A stretch of DNA of 33,720 nt from UBA6019 sp035535055 (lineage in GTDB: Bacteria; Chloroflexota; Dormibacteria; Dormibacterales; Dormibacteraceae): NCBI GenBank assembly GCA_035535055.1, contig DATLQT010000013.1:1-33720 (forward strand), written 5' to 3'. Under the pieces are notes generated by a model. It saw only the letters and a program-made list of their open reading frames with translations, made no database searches and was not told the DNA's origin. This document shows positions 25,468-32,778 of this stretch, piece after piece (position 1 is the first letter of the stretch; every line of letters starts with the position of its first letter). The position numbers were made by a program, and so were the translations under genes.

Positions 25468-26454
25468 GTGCTCCGGCTCCCGCACCTTCGCTATCTCCGG
25501 CCCTCCACCGCTTCGGAAGCGGCCCGATTGGCGGCCGAGCACGGGGGTCGGGCGATGCTGGTGGCGGGTGGCACCGACCTCTTCCCGAACCTGAAGCGGC
25601 GCCAGTTCGAGCCCGAGGTGCTGATCCAGGTCCCGCGCCTGGCGGGCATCCGAAGGGAGGACGGTCACCTAGTGCTCGGCGCCACCGCCACCCTGGCCGA
25701 CGCGGCGGCCGACCCGCAGCTCAAGCGCCTCCTGCCGGGCTACGCCGAGGCGGCCAGGCTCGTCTCCTCACCGCCGCTGCGCAACGCCGGGACCGTCGGC
25801 GGCAACCTCTGCGTCGACACCCGCTGCAACTACTACAACCAGACCTTCGAGTGGCGGAAGTCGATCGGCTTCTGCATGAAGAAGGACGGCGACATCTGCC
25901 TCGTCGCGCCGGGGAGCCCGCGCTGCTGGGCGGTGTCCTCCTCGGACACGGCGCCGGTGGCCCTCGTGCTGGGCGCCAGCGTCGAGCTCACCGGCCCCGA
26001 CGGCTCGCGCTCGATCCCTGCCGCGGACCTCTACCGCGACGACGGCATCGACTACCTCGGCAAGCGGCCGGAGGAGGTGCTGACGGCGATCCGGCTACCG
26101 CTAGCGCCGGGCGTCCGGACCGCCTACGTCAAGCTTCGCCGCCGGGGCTCGATCGACTTTCCGATCGCCGGCGCGGCGGTCGCCCTCCAGCTGGAGGGCG
26201 ACCGGGTCGTCAGCTGCCGGATCGCCCTCTCGGCGGTCGCCTCCCACCCGCTCGAGGTGCCCGCCGCCGGCGAGCTGCTGGCGGGCCGGCGGCTCGACCC
26301 GGACTCGATCACGGCCGCGGCCGAGCTCGCGGCAAAGCCCGCCAAGCCGCTCGACAACACCGACCTCACGCATTTCTGGCGGAAGAAGATGGTCCGGGTC
26401 GTGGTCGAGCAGGCGATCGCCACGGCGGCCGGACGCGAGCGGCCCGAACTCTAG
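25468..26454 (+). CDS. Molybdenum hydroxylase, FAD subunit with HcrB-type [4Fe-4S] insert
   Basis: The protein has 328 residues. FAD-binding motifs are AGGTDLFPNLK (33-43) and LRNAGTVGGNL (104-114). Between them and the second half lies an insert with Cys120, Cys136, Cys144 and Cys153, spaced 16-8-9 (RCNYY ... FCMKK ... DICLV ... PRCWAV). As I recall, this is the spacing of the [4Fe-4S] ligands of HcrB in 4-hydroxybenzoyl-CoA reductase, and it is absent from ordinary xanthine or CO dehydrogenases. The extra cluster in HcrB passes low-potential electrons to FAD so that the phenol ring can be reduced. GTG 25468 follows the large-subunit stop by 1 nt. The stop shares CTAG with the convergent EamA gene. 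Confidence 0.92.
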   Translation: MLRLPHLRYLRPSTASEAARLAAEHGGRAMLVAGGTDLFPNLKRRQFEPEVLIQVPRLAGIRREDGHLVLGATATLADAAADPQLKRLLPGYAEAARLVSSPPLRNAGTVGGNLCVDTRCNYYNQTFEWRKSIGFCMKKDGDICLVAPGSPRCWAVSSSDTAPVALVLGASVELTGPDGSRSIPAADLYRDDGIDYLGKRPEEVLTAIRLPLAPGVRTAYVKLRRRGSIDFPIAGAAVALQLEGDRVVSCRIALSAVASHPLEVPAAGELLAGRRLDPDSITAAAELAAKPAKPLDNTDLTHFWRKKMVRVVVEQAIATAAGRERPEL

Positions 26455-27428
26455 GCGGGGGAGGCGGCCGGCTGCGCGGCGCGCGGCCGTAGCGTCGCCG
26501 GTGCCCCGGCGTTGACCCGGTCGAGGAGCGCCAGCGCCAGCCAGAGAATCACGATCCCGGCGATCTGCAGCGCGCTGATCGACTGTCGCGGCGTCACCAG
26601 GTAGAGGTTGACCAGCACACCGGTGATCGGGAACGCCAGCTCGGCCAGCGTCGCCATCGCGGCCGGCGTGCTGGAGAGCCCGCGGTAGTAAAGGAGCATC
26701 CCGAGAAGGCCGGGCAGCAGCGCCAGCCCCAGGTAGAGCGGAGCGTCCGACAGCCGGTAGGTCCCGAAGGCGGGCAGGCCACCCAGCACCAGCAGGAGGA
26801 TCGCCAGCGCCGGCAGCGCGGTGGCGAAGCGCAGCCCGGTCAGGGCGGTGAAGCTGACGTCGGCGAGTGCGTAGCGGCCGAAGACGGTCGCCGCGCCCCA
26901 GAGGGCCGAGGCCCCGAGCGCGAAAAGCGCCGCCGCGATGTGGAAGTCCGCCCAGGCCTGCTCGGGGTGGAGCGGGTCGGGGACCGCGATCAGGTAGGCA
27001 CCGGCCAGCGCCACCGGCACCAGGATCCAGGCGGTGGCCGAGAGCCGTTCGCGGAGCCAGAAGCTGGCGAGCAGGATCGCGATCAGCGGCTGGGTCTTCT
27101 GGAGCAGGAGCGTCTCGATGAAGTGGCCGTAGCCGAAGGAGACGGTGAAAAGGACGGTTGCCAGGCCGGAGGCGCCGACGCCGATGGCGGCGATCGCGGC
27201 CCATTGGCGGCGGTTAAGGCGCCGGACCTGGTGGCGGGCGAGCCAGAGCATGGGCAGAGAGCAGGCGACGAGGATCACGTGCTCCATCAGCACCAGCTGG
27301 GTGGACTGCACCAGCGGGTTCGGCGACAGGTGGTGGAGCAGGGGGATCCGGAAGAGGGTGTCGGTGCCCCAGAGCATCGCCCCGAGAGCGACCAGGACGA
27401 CGGCGAAGCGATCGGCGAGGCGGTTCAT
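26451..27428 (-). CDS. EamA/DMT-family transporter
   Basis: The protein has 325 residues with ten predicted membrane helices in two EamA repeats (first half: ALGAMLWGTDTLFRIPLL and later LLQKTQPLIAILLASFWLRE; second half: AALFALGASALWGAATVFGR). The E-rich end of TM4 (LRERLS) is typical. DMT members export amino acids, nucleotides or metabolites; the substrate is not predictable. ATG 27428 is 7 nt after a TAATCT box. The gene is divergent from the DUF3048 lipoprotein and convergent with the FAD subunit, sharing CTAG at the stops. Confidence 0.88.
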   Translation of the reverse strand: MNRLADRFAVVLVALGAMLWGTDTLFRIPLLHHLSPNPLVQSTQLVLMEHVILVACSLPMLWLARHQVRRLNRRQWAAIAAIGVGASGLATVLFTVSFGYGHFIETLLLQKTQPLIAILLASFWLRERLSATAWILVPVALAGAYLIAVPDPLHPEQAWADFHIAAALFALGASALWGAATVFGRYALADVSFTALTGLRFATALPALAILLLVLGGLPAFGTYRLSDAPLYLGLALLPGLLGMLLYYRGLSSTPAAMATLAELAFPITGVLVNLYLVTPRQSISALQIAGIVILWLALALLDRVNAGAPATLRPRAAQPAASPA

Positions 27429-27435
27429 TCGATGC

Positions 27436-27441
27436 AGATTA
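27436..27441 (-). promoter_or_regulatory. Leaderless-type -10 box of the EamA gene
   Basis: On the minus strand TAATCT lies 7 nt before ATG 27428. Confidence 0.45.
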
Positions 27442-27488
27442 ACGAAGCCGCGCTGTCGGTTTGTTCCAGCTTCGTCTTCGGTGCCCGT

Positions 27489-27494
27489 TAAATT
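27489..27494 (+). promoter_or_regulatory. Leaderless-type -10 box of the DUF3048 gene
   Basis: TAAATT lies 11 nt before ATG 27506. Confidence 0.45.
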
Positions 27495-27505
27495 GCCTTC
27501 CGCCG

Positions 27506-28993
27506 ATGCGCCTTGCAGCCCTGGCCATCACCGTCTGCCTGCTGAGCGCCGCCTGCGGCCTCGGAAAGACCGCGACGCCCGTGGTGCTGAACGTCAAGAA
27601 CAAGCAGGTTGAGGTCCCCATAAATCAGATCCTGAGGTTCGACTTCGGCACCGCCGTCGACGGGAGCGTCGCCGAGGCCCACATCAGCTTCAAGCCGGCG
27701 ATCGAGGGCGCCTTCACCGTGCTGCCCGGAGCCGCCGCTTTGACCTTCGAACCGCTGTCCTGGTTGGAGGGGACGACCTACCAGGTCCGAATCACTAGCT
27801 TCAACAGCCTCAAGGACACCCCCTTGGCGGCGGAATCCTGGTCGTTCACAACCACCGTGGTTCCGCGCGTCGAGAGCCTCCATGACGACTCCGGCAACCC
27901 GCTCGGTCCCGGCCTCCAGGTCGAGCAGGGCACCCACGTGACGCTCGTCTTCAGCACGCCGATGTCGCAGACGGCGACCACCGTGACCGCCAACGGCCAG
28001 CCGGCGAGCCTCACCTGGTCTGCCGACGGGCTCTCGGCGGCCATTTCGACCGCGGGCATGGCGGTCGGAAGGCTGGCGCTGGCGCTGACCGGCGGCGAGG
28101 ATTTGAAAAAGCACTCCGTCATCCCCGGCTGGCAGGTCCAGCTCGACGTCGCCTACGTGGTTCACATAGCGACCACCCACCTGCCGTTCCCGGCGCTGGT
28201 CCAGATCCCGAACGATGGCTACGGCGCCCGCCCACAGGTCGGCGTGCAGGCCGCCGCGATGATCCTCGAGTACCAGACCGAGGGCGGTATCCAGCGGCTC
28301 ACCGGCCTCTACACGGACGTGCCGGCCGTGGTCGGGCCCATCCGCAGCGCTCGGCGGATCTCCCTTCGCCTGACCCGCGAATACCACGGCGACCTCTTCC
28401 TGAGCGGGATGAGCAACGACCTCCACAACTTCCTCAACGCCAACCCGGTGCCGACCACCTGGGACAATCCCCCTGGCTTCTATCGCGATTCCAACCGGTA
28501 CGCGCCTAACAACCTGATGCTGCGTGGAGACGCGGTCCTCGCCGCGGAGCATGCGTCGCGGGTGCCGGACTTCTCGCCTCTGACCTACGGGTCGCCCGAT
28601 CTCGGGCCGTCCCCGACCCCCGCCACCAGCTTTGGCGTCGCCGAGCACAACTCGACCTACTCCTACGACCCGACGACCGGTACCTACCAGAAGGTCGAGG
28701 ACGGCGAGACCATGACCGACGCCTCCCTCAACAAGCCGGACCAGATCTTCATGGTCCTGGTCCTGCACACGAGCGAGTTCCTGGTCCCCGACATCGAGAA
28801 CGGCTGCTGCACCCACGGCCGCGACTTCAATCTCGACGCCGGCGGGCCGCTGGACATCTTCTACCGGGGCCAGCACGCCACCGGGAGCTGGTCCTCGGCG
28901 GACCCCAACAGCCCACTGGTCTTCAAGAACGCGGCCGGTGTGACGCTCGCCATGCCCCACGGGCTGGTCTGGATGGACGTGGTCGGGAGTTAG
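27506..28993 (+). CDS. DUF3048 lipoprotein with two N-terminal Ig-like (Big_5) domains
   Basis: The protein has 495 residues. ATG 27506 gives a lipoprotein signal (RLAALAITVCLLSAAC; lipobox LSAAC, lipidated Cys about residue 16). A longer frame from 27461 adds a Cys-rich leader and was rejected. Residues about 25-120 and 125-225 look like two bacterial Ig-like SbsA/Big_5 domains (LTFEPLSWLEGTTYQVRI; LVFSTPMSQTATTVTANG). The rest is DUF3048 (YerB-like), with the hallmark VVGPIRSARRISLRLTREY and a second lobe ending FKNAAGVTLAMPHGLVWMDVV. DUF3048 proteins are extracytoplasmic; their molecular function is unknown. Own promoter; nothing obvious in operon with it. Confidence 0.88.
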   Translation: MRLAALAITVCLLSAACGLGKTATPVVLNVKNKQVEVPINQILRFDFGTAVDGSVAEAHISFKPAIEGAFTVLPGAAALTFEPLSWLEGTTYQVRITSFNSLKDTPLAAESWSFTTTVVPRVESLHDDSGNPLGPGLQVEQGTHVTLVFSTPMSQTATTVTANGQPASLTWSADGLSAAISTAGMAVGRLALALTGGEDLKKHSVIPGWQVQLDVAYVVHIATTHLPFPALVQIPNDGYGARPQVGVQAAAMILEYQTEGGIQRLTGLYTDVPAVVGPIRSARRISLRLTREYHGDLFLSGMSNDLHNFLNANPVPTTWDNPPGFYRDSNRYAPNNLMLRGDAVLAAEHASRVPDFSPLTYGSPDLGPSPTPATSFGVAEHNSTYSYDPTTGTYQKVEDGETMTDASLNKPDQIFMVLVLHTSEFLVPDIENGCCTHGRDFNLDAGGPLDIFYRGQHATGSWSSADPNSPLVFKNAAGVTLAMPHGLVWMDVVGS

Positions 28994-29015
28994 CGGCAGG
29001 CTGGCATCGGCCGAA

Positions 29016-29189
29016 ATGCCTTTCCGCACCGTCGTCGAACGCGGTACAAAGGGGAAGAAGGCGGTGGCCGCCGCCATCGACTGGCCCGGCTGGAGTCGGG
29101 GCGCGAAGACGGCCGACCTAGCACGCCTGGGAGATGGTGGACAAGGACCTTTCAGGCTAATCCCGGTCGCAGGGCCTGGCGGGGATTGA
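29016..29189 (+). CDS. Short ORF, probably the truncated N-terminus of a conserved small protein
   Basis: The frame gives 57 residues beginning MPFRTVVERGTKGKKAV, then AAAIDWPGWSRGAKTADLA. This resembles the N-terminus of a conserved family of small proteins (recognised from memory, no function known to me), whose usual continuation is longer. After about residue 38 the sequence loses that pattern and stops one base before the left tRNA-derived repeat at 29190. A short dyad (ggcat/atgcc, 29004-29021) overlaps the start and may instead be the DUF3048 terminator. Either a remnant cut by the island or a chance ORF. Confidence 0.4.
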   Translation: MPFRTVVERGTKGKKAVAAAIDWPGWSRGAKTADLARLGDGGQGPFRLIPVAGPGGD

Positions 29190-29254
29190 TGGCGGGGATG
29201 GATGGGAATCGAACCACCGGGGACGGCTCAGCACCGCCCCCCAGACAGTTTTGA
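29190..29254 (-). repeat. tRNA-Sec 3'-half remnant, copy 1 (att-like)
   Basis: On the minus strand the segment begins at the anticodon (TCAAAACTG), then gives a long variable arm (GGGGGGCGG/CCGTCCCC), a T-loop TTCGATT, an eight-base acceptor 3' strand CCATCCCC, G and CCA. Eight acceptor bases plus a five-base T-stem is the fold of bacterial tRNA-Sec. One C is missing in the T-stem here (four bases, GTGG). The 5' half is absent; gene-fragment sequence is fused at 29255. A second partial copy of the acceptor end, tggcggggat, lies at 29177-29186. Confidence 0.75.
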
Positions 29255-29292
29255 GTTGCCGATCACGTTGATGGGGATGTTCTGGAGGCGCC
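29255..29292 (-). pseudogene. Fragment of a tandem-domain gene fused to the tRNA remnant
   Basis: On the minus strand this reads RLQNIPINVIGN, matching the IPINVIGN motif that occurs twice in the gene at 31797-32740. Only these twelve codons remain, directly joined to the tRNA anticodon breakpoint. Confidence 0.6.
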
Positions 29293-29297
29293 TGTGC

Positions 29298-29303
29298 TAC
29301 GTT
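29298..29303 (+). promoter_or_regulatory. Leaderless-type -10 box of toxin-antitoxin operon 1
   Basis: TACGTT lies 10 nt before GTG 29314. The same box and spacing precede operon 3 at 32903-32908. Confidence 0.5.
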
Positions 29304-29313
29304 GTGTGTCGCC

Positions 29314-29727
29314 GTGGCACGAGAGCATCTTTCGATCCGCATCGACGGCGAGACGAGACGCGAGCTCGAGCGTGAGGCCGCCCGGCGAGGAACCCCCAAG
29401 ACGACCCTCGCGGAGTCGCTCCTCCGAGAGGCGGTCAGGATGACATCACACCCCGGCATCACCTTCCGGGAGGGACCTGCCGGCCGGCGGGCCGGCGTCA
29501 TCGGCGGGCCCGACGTGTGGGAGGTGGTCGAGGTTTGGAAGGACAACGACCGAGACGCCGCTGCCACCTCTGCGGCCATCAGCCTCCCCATCGGTCTGGT
29601 CGACGCCGCCGTCGGCTACTACGTCGACCAGGCGGCAGAGATCGACGCCTGGATCGAGCGAAACCGCGCTCAGGCCGATGAGGCTGAGGCAGCGTGGCGG
29701 CGCCGGCAGACCTTGACAAGGCCTTGA
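29314..29727 (+). CDS. Antitoxin 1: ribbon-helix-helix N-terminus plus DUF433-like C-terminus
   Basis: The protein has 137 residues. Residues 1-45 (REHLSIRIDGETRRELEREA, then LAESLLREAVRM) form a CopG/Arc-type ribbon-helix-helix DNA-binding domain. From about 47 the sequence HPGITFREGPAGRRAGVIGG followed by PDVWEVVEV looks like DUF433, the antitoxin domain usually found alone beside PIN-like toxins. The protein should bind and neutralise the toxin encoded next and autoregulate the operon through its RHH. GTG 29314 follows the TACGTT box by 10 nt. The stop overlaps the toxin start as TTGA. Confidence 0.82.
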   Translation: MAREHLSIRIDGETRRELEREAARRGTPKTTLAESLLREAVRMTSHPGITFREGPAGRRAGVIGGPDVWEVVEVWKDNDRDAAATSAAISLPIGLVDAAVGYYVDQAAEIDAWIERNRAQADEAEAAWRRRQTLTRP

Positions 29728-30086
29728 GGCTGTTGCTCGATGAGCACCTCAGTCCGACAATCGCCGCGCAGCTGAGAGAATTCGGGCACGACGTGATGGC
29801 GGTCGTCGAAGTCGGCCTGCGCCAGCAGTTGGACATCGACGTGATGGCCTGGGCCGTAGGTGATAGGCGGGCTGTGGTCACCGCTAACTACCAGGACTTC
29901 CGCCGCATCAAAGATGTCTATCTCAGCCGCGGCGACCGCCATTTCGGTCTGGTACTGGTCCCGCGTCGCTTTTCGCTTTCTCGAGACGGATTCGGTCGGC
30001 TGATTCAAGCCCTGGACAGGCTGTTGACCGAGCATCCGTCCGAAACTGCGTTCGAATCGGCGGAGGTTTGGCTCGACGACGACTGA
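29724..30086 (+). CDS. Toxin 1: DUF5615 PIN-like ribonuclease
   Basis: The protein has 120 residues starting at TTG 29724 (in frame with the homologous GTG 33328 and TTG 30549 starts). LLLDEHLSPTIAAQL at the N-terminus and VVTANYQDF in the middle carry the acidic cluster of PIN-like folds: Asp6-Glu7, Asp37/Asp39 and Asp58. The DUF5615/Mut7-C-like group is predicted to be an RNase toxin paired with DUF433 antitoxins. The TTGA overlap couples its translation to the antitoxin. A longer reading from ATG 29694 overlaps the antitoxin and is not supported by the paralogues. Activity is predicted only. Confidence 0.84.
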   Translation: MRLLLDEHLSPTIAAQLREFGHDVMAVVEVGLRQQLDIDVMAWAVGDRRAVVTANYQDFRRIKDVYLSRGDRHFGLVLVPRRFSLSRDGFGRLIQALDRLLTEHPSETAFESAEVWLDDD

Positions 30087-30189
30087 GCGCCGAAAATGGT
30101 CCGGGCAATTACCCCGGCGGCGGTAAGCCTAATGCCGGCAACAGCCACCGAGACCCACGCTGGGTGTGGCCGCAGCTGTCGCGGCCGGT

Positions 30190-30549
30190 TCAGAGCCAGT
30201 GGCGTGCGCTGACCGCCTCGTCCCGAGGGAACTCGGCCATCAACCTCCCCAGCTCCCGAACCAGGCGCCCGACGGTTCGCCGGTCCCCGCGTGGAAACTT
30301 GGCGGGATCGATGAGCACGAGTCCGTGATGAGGTCGGCCGCGGTGGTCGGCCTCGTCGGCAATAGGCACGAAGTCCGCGACATTCTCGGTGACTACCGCT
30401 CGGCGATCCGCCTGGGCCTCAGCGAAAATCGCGGAATCTGCAAGAGCGCGAAGCTCCTTTCGCTCGGTAACCGCAACCACGTCACGACCGCGCCGACGAA
30501 GTTGCTCCGCCACTTCGGCTGGATACATTTCATCGACGAGGAGCCTCAA
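30190..30549 (-). CDS. Toxin 2: DUF5615 PIN-like ribonuclease
   Basis: The protein has 119 residues on the minus strand. LLVDEMYPAEVAEQL, then GRDVVAVTER and VVTENVADF carry Asp6-Glu7, Asp38 and Asp59, the same acidic set as the other two toxins, but the sequence is clearly divergent (about one third identical by eye). It starts at TTG 30549, overlapping the antitoxin stop by TTGA. It faces toxin 1 tail to tail across about 100 nt that contain a short hairpin (ccggg/cccgg, about 30100) without a T-run. Confidence 0.82.
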   Translation of the reverse strand: MRLLVDEMYPAEVAEQLRRRGRDVVAVTERKELRALADSAIFAEAQADRRAVVTENVADFVPIADEADHRGRPHHGLVLIDPAKFPRGDRRTVGRLVRELGRLMAEFPRDEAVSARHWL

Positions 30550-30980
30550 GCGAGCGCGGCCTGCGCTCGCTCCCAGGCCTCACGCAAACGTTGGGCCTTT
30601 TTTCGATTGACGAGTATCCGCTCGTCTATTTCGTCCCGAAAGTCGGCGTAATAACGGATTGCCGCTCTCACCTCAGCCGGGGTGAGGGCAGCCCATCTGG
30701 CAGTTGCCTCGACAGCGTTCTCGCCCGCGAGCCCGGTGCCCTTGAGCGTTTCGATGACCTCCCAAACGTCGGGACCCGCCGCCAGGGACGCGCGGCGGCC
30801 GGCCGGGCCGTCCCGGAAGACGATGCCCGGATGGTCAGCCATCCGGAGGCCCTCGTCGATCAGCCTCTCGGCGAGTCGGGCTTTGGGCTCGCCCCTCTGG
30901 CGGGCCTCGGCTTCCAGGCGAGCATGCGTGCGCGGGCTCATGCGGACGGAGAAGGGTTTGGGCGACGCAGGCGATGCCAT
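30546..30980 (-). CDS. Antitoxin 2: ribbon-helix-helix plus DUF433-like
   Basis: The protein has 144 residues. Residues 8-55 (KPFSVRMSPRTHARLEAEA, then RLAERLIDEGLRM) form a ribbon-helix-helix; HPGIVFRDGPAGRRASLAAG, PDVWEVIETL and TPAEVRAAIRYYADF follow as a DUF433-like helix-turn-helix unit. It is the same fusion as in operons 1 and 3, here with the more complete DUF433 C-terminus. ATG 30980 lies 12 nt after a TAGGCT box. The gene and its toxin are the divergent-sequence module, placed tail to tail with operon 1 inside the bracketed segment. Confidence 0.82.
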   Translation of the reverse strand: MASPASPKPFSVRMSPRTHARLEAEARQRGEPKARLAERLIDEGLRMADHPGIVFRDGPAGRRASLAAGPDVWEVIETLKGTGLAGENAVEATARWAALTPAEVRAAIRYYADFRDEIDERILVNRKKAQRLREAWERAQAALA

Positions 30981-30992
30981 GTAGTCTTGTGT

Positions 30993-30998
30993 AGCCTA
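30993..30998 (-). promoter_or_regulatory. -10 box of toxin-antitoxin operon 2
   Basis: On the minus strand TAGGCT lies 12 nt before ATG 30980. Confidence 0.4.
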
Positions 30999-31134
30999 CC
31001 CGACTACAGCCTCAGATGCGACGAGTGAGAGGACGGTTCCTGGCAGCGCCACAGGATGGCCTGCCAGCCGGAACGCGAGCCCGCCGCCTGGAGCACGATG
31101 CCGCGCCCTCCCACGGATCCGACCGGCCGTCGGC

Positions 31135-31494
31135 GGCGCCGGGATCCCGCACCTGGTCGAGCCGACGTCAACGACTTCCCGGCGAGCTCCCGACCTTCCA
31201 GAGCCGGTCGCCGTCGCGCTGCGCGAGCACCGGTCCCTCTGGCTGGCCGAGAAGATCCGCCTCGGCCCTCGCTGGCTGAACGATTGGGATCTGGTCTTCG
31301 TCGGTCCCTTCGGCGAGCCGCTCAACCCGCGGCTACTGCTCGAGGACTTCCACAAGGTCCTCAGAGGCGCCGAGCTACCCGAGATCCGCTTTCACGAAGC
31401 TGCCTCAACGTCCCGTGAGAACTCCTTGGCTACGTCGTGGGCTACACCTAGCGCTGGCGGGTGGCCGTGGTGGCCGGTCCGCGGACCTCGCTGA
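31135..31494 (+). pseudogene. Tyrosine integrase remnant (C-terminal catalytic domain, truncated)
   Basis: In the frame of 31201 the translation gives HLVEPTSTTSRRAPDLPEPV, then ALREHRSLWLAEK, LVFVGPFGEPLNPRLLLEDF and LPEIRFHE. This follows the order of phage-type tyrosine recombinases (strand with vePkT..S.R.l.LP, aLreHr, lVF...G.pl.pR, F....a.lp.irFHdLRH). At the FHE the HxxR catalytic motif and the rest are missing, and unrelated residues run to a stop at 31492. No start codon or N-terminal domain is recognisable before about 31135. It lies 120-380 nt from the right tRNA-Sec repeat, where an integrase is expected. Confidence 0.7.
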
Positions 31495-31517
31495 GAGGCC
31501 CGATCCGAATACGAAAT

Positions 31518-31585
31518 TGGCGGGGATGGATGGGAATCGAACCCACCGGGGACGGCTCAGCACCGCCCCCCAGACAGTTTTGAAG
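31518..31585 (-). repeat. tRNA-Sec 3'-half remnant, copy 2 (att-like)
   Basis: On the minus strand it contains the whole anticodon loop CTTCAAA (anticodon TCA), ACTGTC as the anticodon 3' stem, the long variable arm (GGGGGGCGG tgctgag CCGTCCCC), an intact T-arm GTGGG-TTCGATT-CCCAT, eight acceptor bases CCATCCCC, discriminator G and an encoded CCA. Upstream of the loop the expected partner stem GACAGT is absent, so the 5' half has been replaced and the copy is not a working tRNA. It is nearly identical to 29190-29254. Confidence 0.78.
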
Positions 31586-31796
31586 ACGCCCGACGACTTC
31601 TTGTACTCGTTAACCGGTCTTGAGTTCCGAACGACCAACAGTTCGGCGCCCGAAACCAACAGTCTTGGTCTCCCGACAGTTTCAGGGACTGCCTTCCGGA
31701 CGCAGCTCTAAGGGTATCCGCCGTCGCATCACGTCGTCCAGAATCGCCTCTTCAGACGCCGGCTTCCGGCGCGTCTCTGAGTGTTCTCCTGCGGGA
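31586..31796. other. Non-coding stretch between the right repeat and the tandem-domain gene
   Basis: No convincing gene is visible. The 9-mer accaacagt occurs twice (31634-31642 and 31655-31663), with a related gacagt 3' of them; these could be recombinase arm sites or chance repeats. Confidence 0.35.
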
Positions 31797-32740
31797 TCAT
31801 GGGTTAGACACGGTGATCGTCCAGCTTCCGTCCGAGTCTACGTTGAGGTAGAAGGGCCCATTGGACAGATTGTTGGAAATTGTGGATCCGTTGTAGTTGC
31901 CAATCACGTTGATGGGAATGTCCTGGAGGGCGCCGTCCCGGTCGAGAACGGATACCGTGAAGTTGCCGGATCCTGCGTTCTCGGCGGCGATTCCGATAGC
32001 ACTGCCCGCCTGGAATGGACCGACAATTTGCTGGCTCGTCTTGGCGTATGTCAGCGACAGCGAGGCGCCGGCGACGTTGCGAGGCTGGGTGATGGTGATA
32101 TTCCACGCAGCGTCTGCATCGACTTTCAGGATGTAGTCGCCGGCGCTTAAGTTAAGCCTTCCCCTACCGAACCGGCGTAGTTGCCGATCACGTTGATTGG
32201 GATGTCCTTCGTCTGGCCAGTCCCATCATCGAGTTCGACGGAGAAGTTACCGGAGCAGGCGCAGTTGGCGGAGATGACGGCAAGACCGGAAGTCACTGTG
32301 AAGTGCGGAGTCTGCGGACCGGTCCCGCTGAACGCGATGGGAGCCGGTCCGGCTGGAACCGGGGTGGCCGTCGGCTTGGGTGCGGGGGTGGCAGTAGCTT
32401 TGGCGGTTGCCGTCGAAGTGGGAGTGGGAGTTGCGGAAGATGCGGACTTGCCAGAGCCCGATTGACTCGCCAACGATCCGATGATCCCGAGGCCGACGAT
32501 GAGCACGATCAAAGCGCCACATCCAATTGCCAGATTCCGTCCGAGGTGCCCCTTCCTGACTTGTGCAGCTCCGGCGCCAGTTGCAATGGCAGGCTGAAGC
32601 ACGGGAGAGGCTGATGGTGACTGGGCAGCCTGCTGTTGCGCGGGTGCTTGGGCAGCTGGGAGCCATTTGTTGCCGTCCCACCACCAGTTACCGTCCGCAG
32701 ACCATTGCGCGGGCGAACCGCCAGGCGGTTGCTGACTCAT
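31797..32740 (-). pseudogene. Membrane-anchored protein with two tandem beta-type domains, frameshifted
   Basis: An N-terminal W-rich segment (QWSADGNWWWDGNKWLPA) is followed by a TM (about 70-92, IGCGALIVLIVGLGIIGSLAS), a Thr/Pro/Ala linker and an extracytoplasmic domain ending in DIPINVIGNY, AGS and a stop at 32147. If the frame is shifted by one base at about 32150, it continues NLSAGDYILKVDADAAW and then a second domain with SGNFTVSVLD, again DIPINVIGNY, and NVDSDGSWTITV, to a stop at 31797. The halves of the two domains match each other, so one base (an A near 32150-32152) has been lost. The first 197 residues could still be made. AGGAGG lies 8 nt before ATG 32740. Function unknown. Confidence 0.72.
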
Positions 32741-32778
32741 AACCCCACCCTCCTGGGACGAACGGCGAACTCAGCGGC

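Larger units (their letters stand above)
29291..30086 (+). repeat. Long imperfect direct repeat, unit 1 (unit 2 at 32896-33690)
   Basis: The whole operon, from the shared gtgctacgttgtg promoter string through the toxin stop, recurs about 3.6 kb downstream with the same order and spacing. Long runs are identical, for example the string around cgcttttcgctttctcgaga. The second unit is one base shorter within the antitoxin gene. Confidence 0.85.
29190..31585. mobile_element. Putative relic integrative island bracketed by tRNA-Sec 3'-half repeats
   Basis: Two same-orientation copies of a 65-68-nt tRNA-Sec 3' half (29190-29254 and 31518-31585) enclose two toxin-antitoxin operons and the C-terminal part of a tyrosine integrase. 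Integrase next to a tRNA 3'-end repeat is the usual layout of a tRNA-targeting integrative element; the breakpoint at the anticodon matches a typical core site. The integrase lacks the catalytic HxxR region, so the element is not self-mobile now. No intact tRNA gene is present at either end, which suggests accreted or rearranged copies. Confidence 0.6.

Noticed and set aside
31518..31590. A complete functional tRNA-Sec gene
   Set aside because: The 5' acceptor strand, D-arm and anticodon 5' stem are missing; only the 3' half is present.
31415..31711. 98-residue plus-strand open frame over the right tRNA-Sec copy
   Set aside because: It reads through the tRNA remnant and has no coding pattern.
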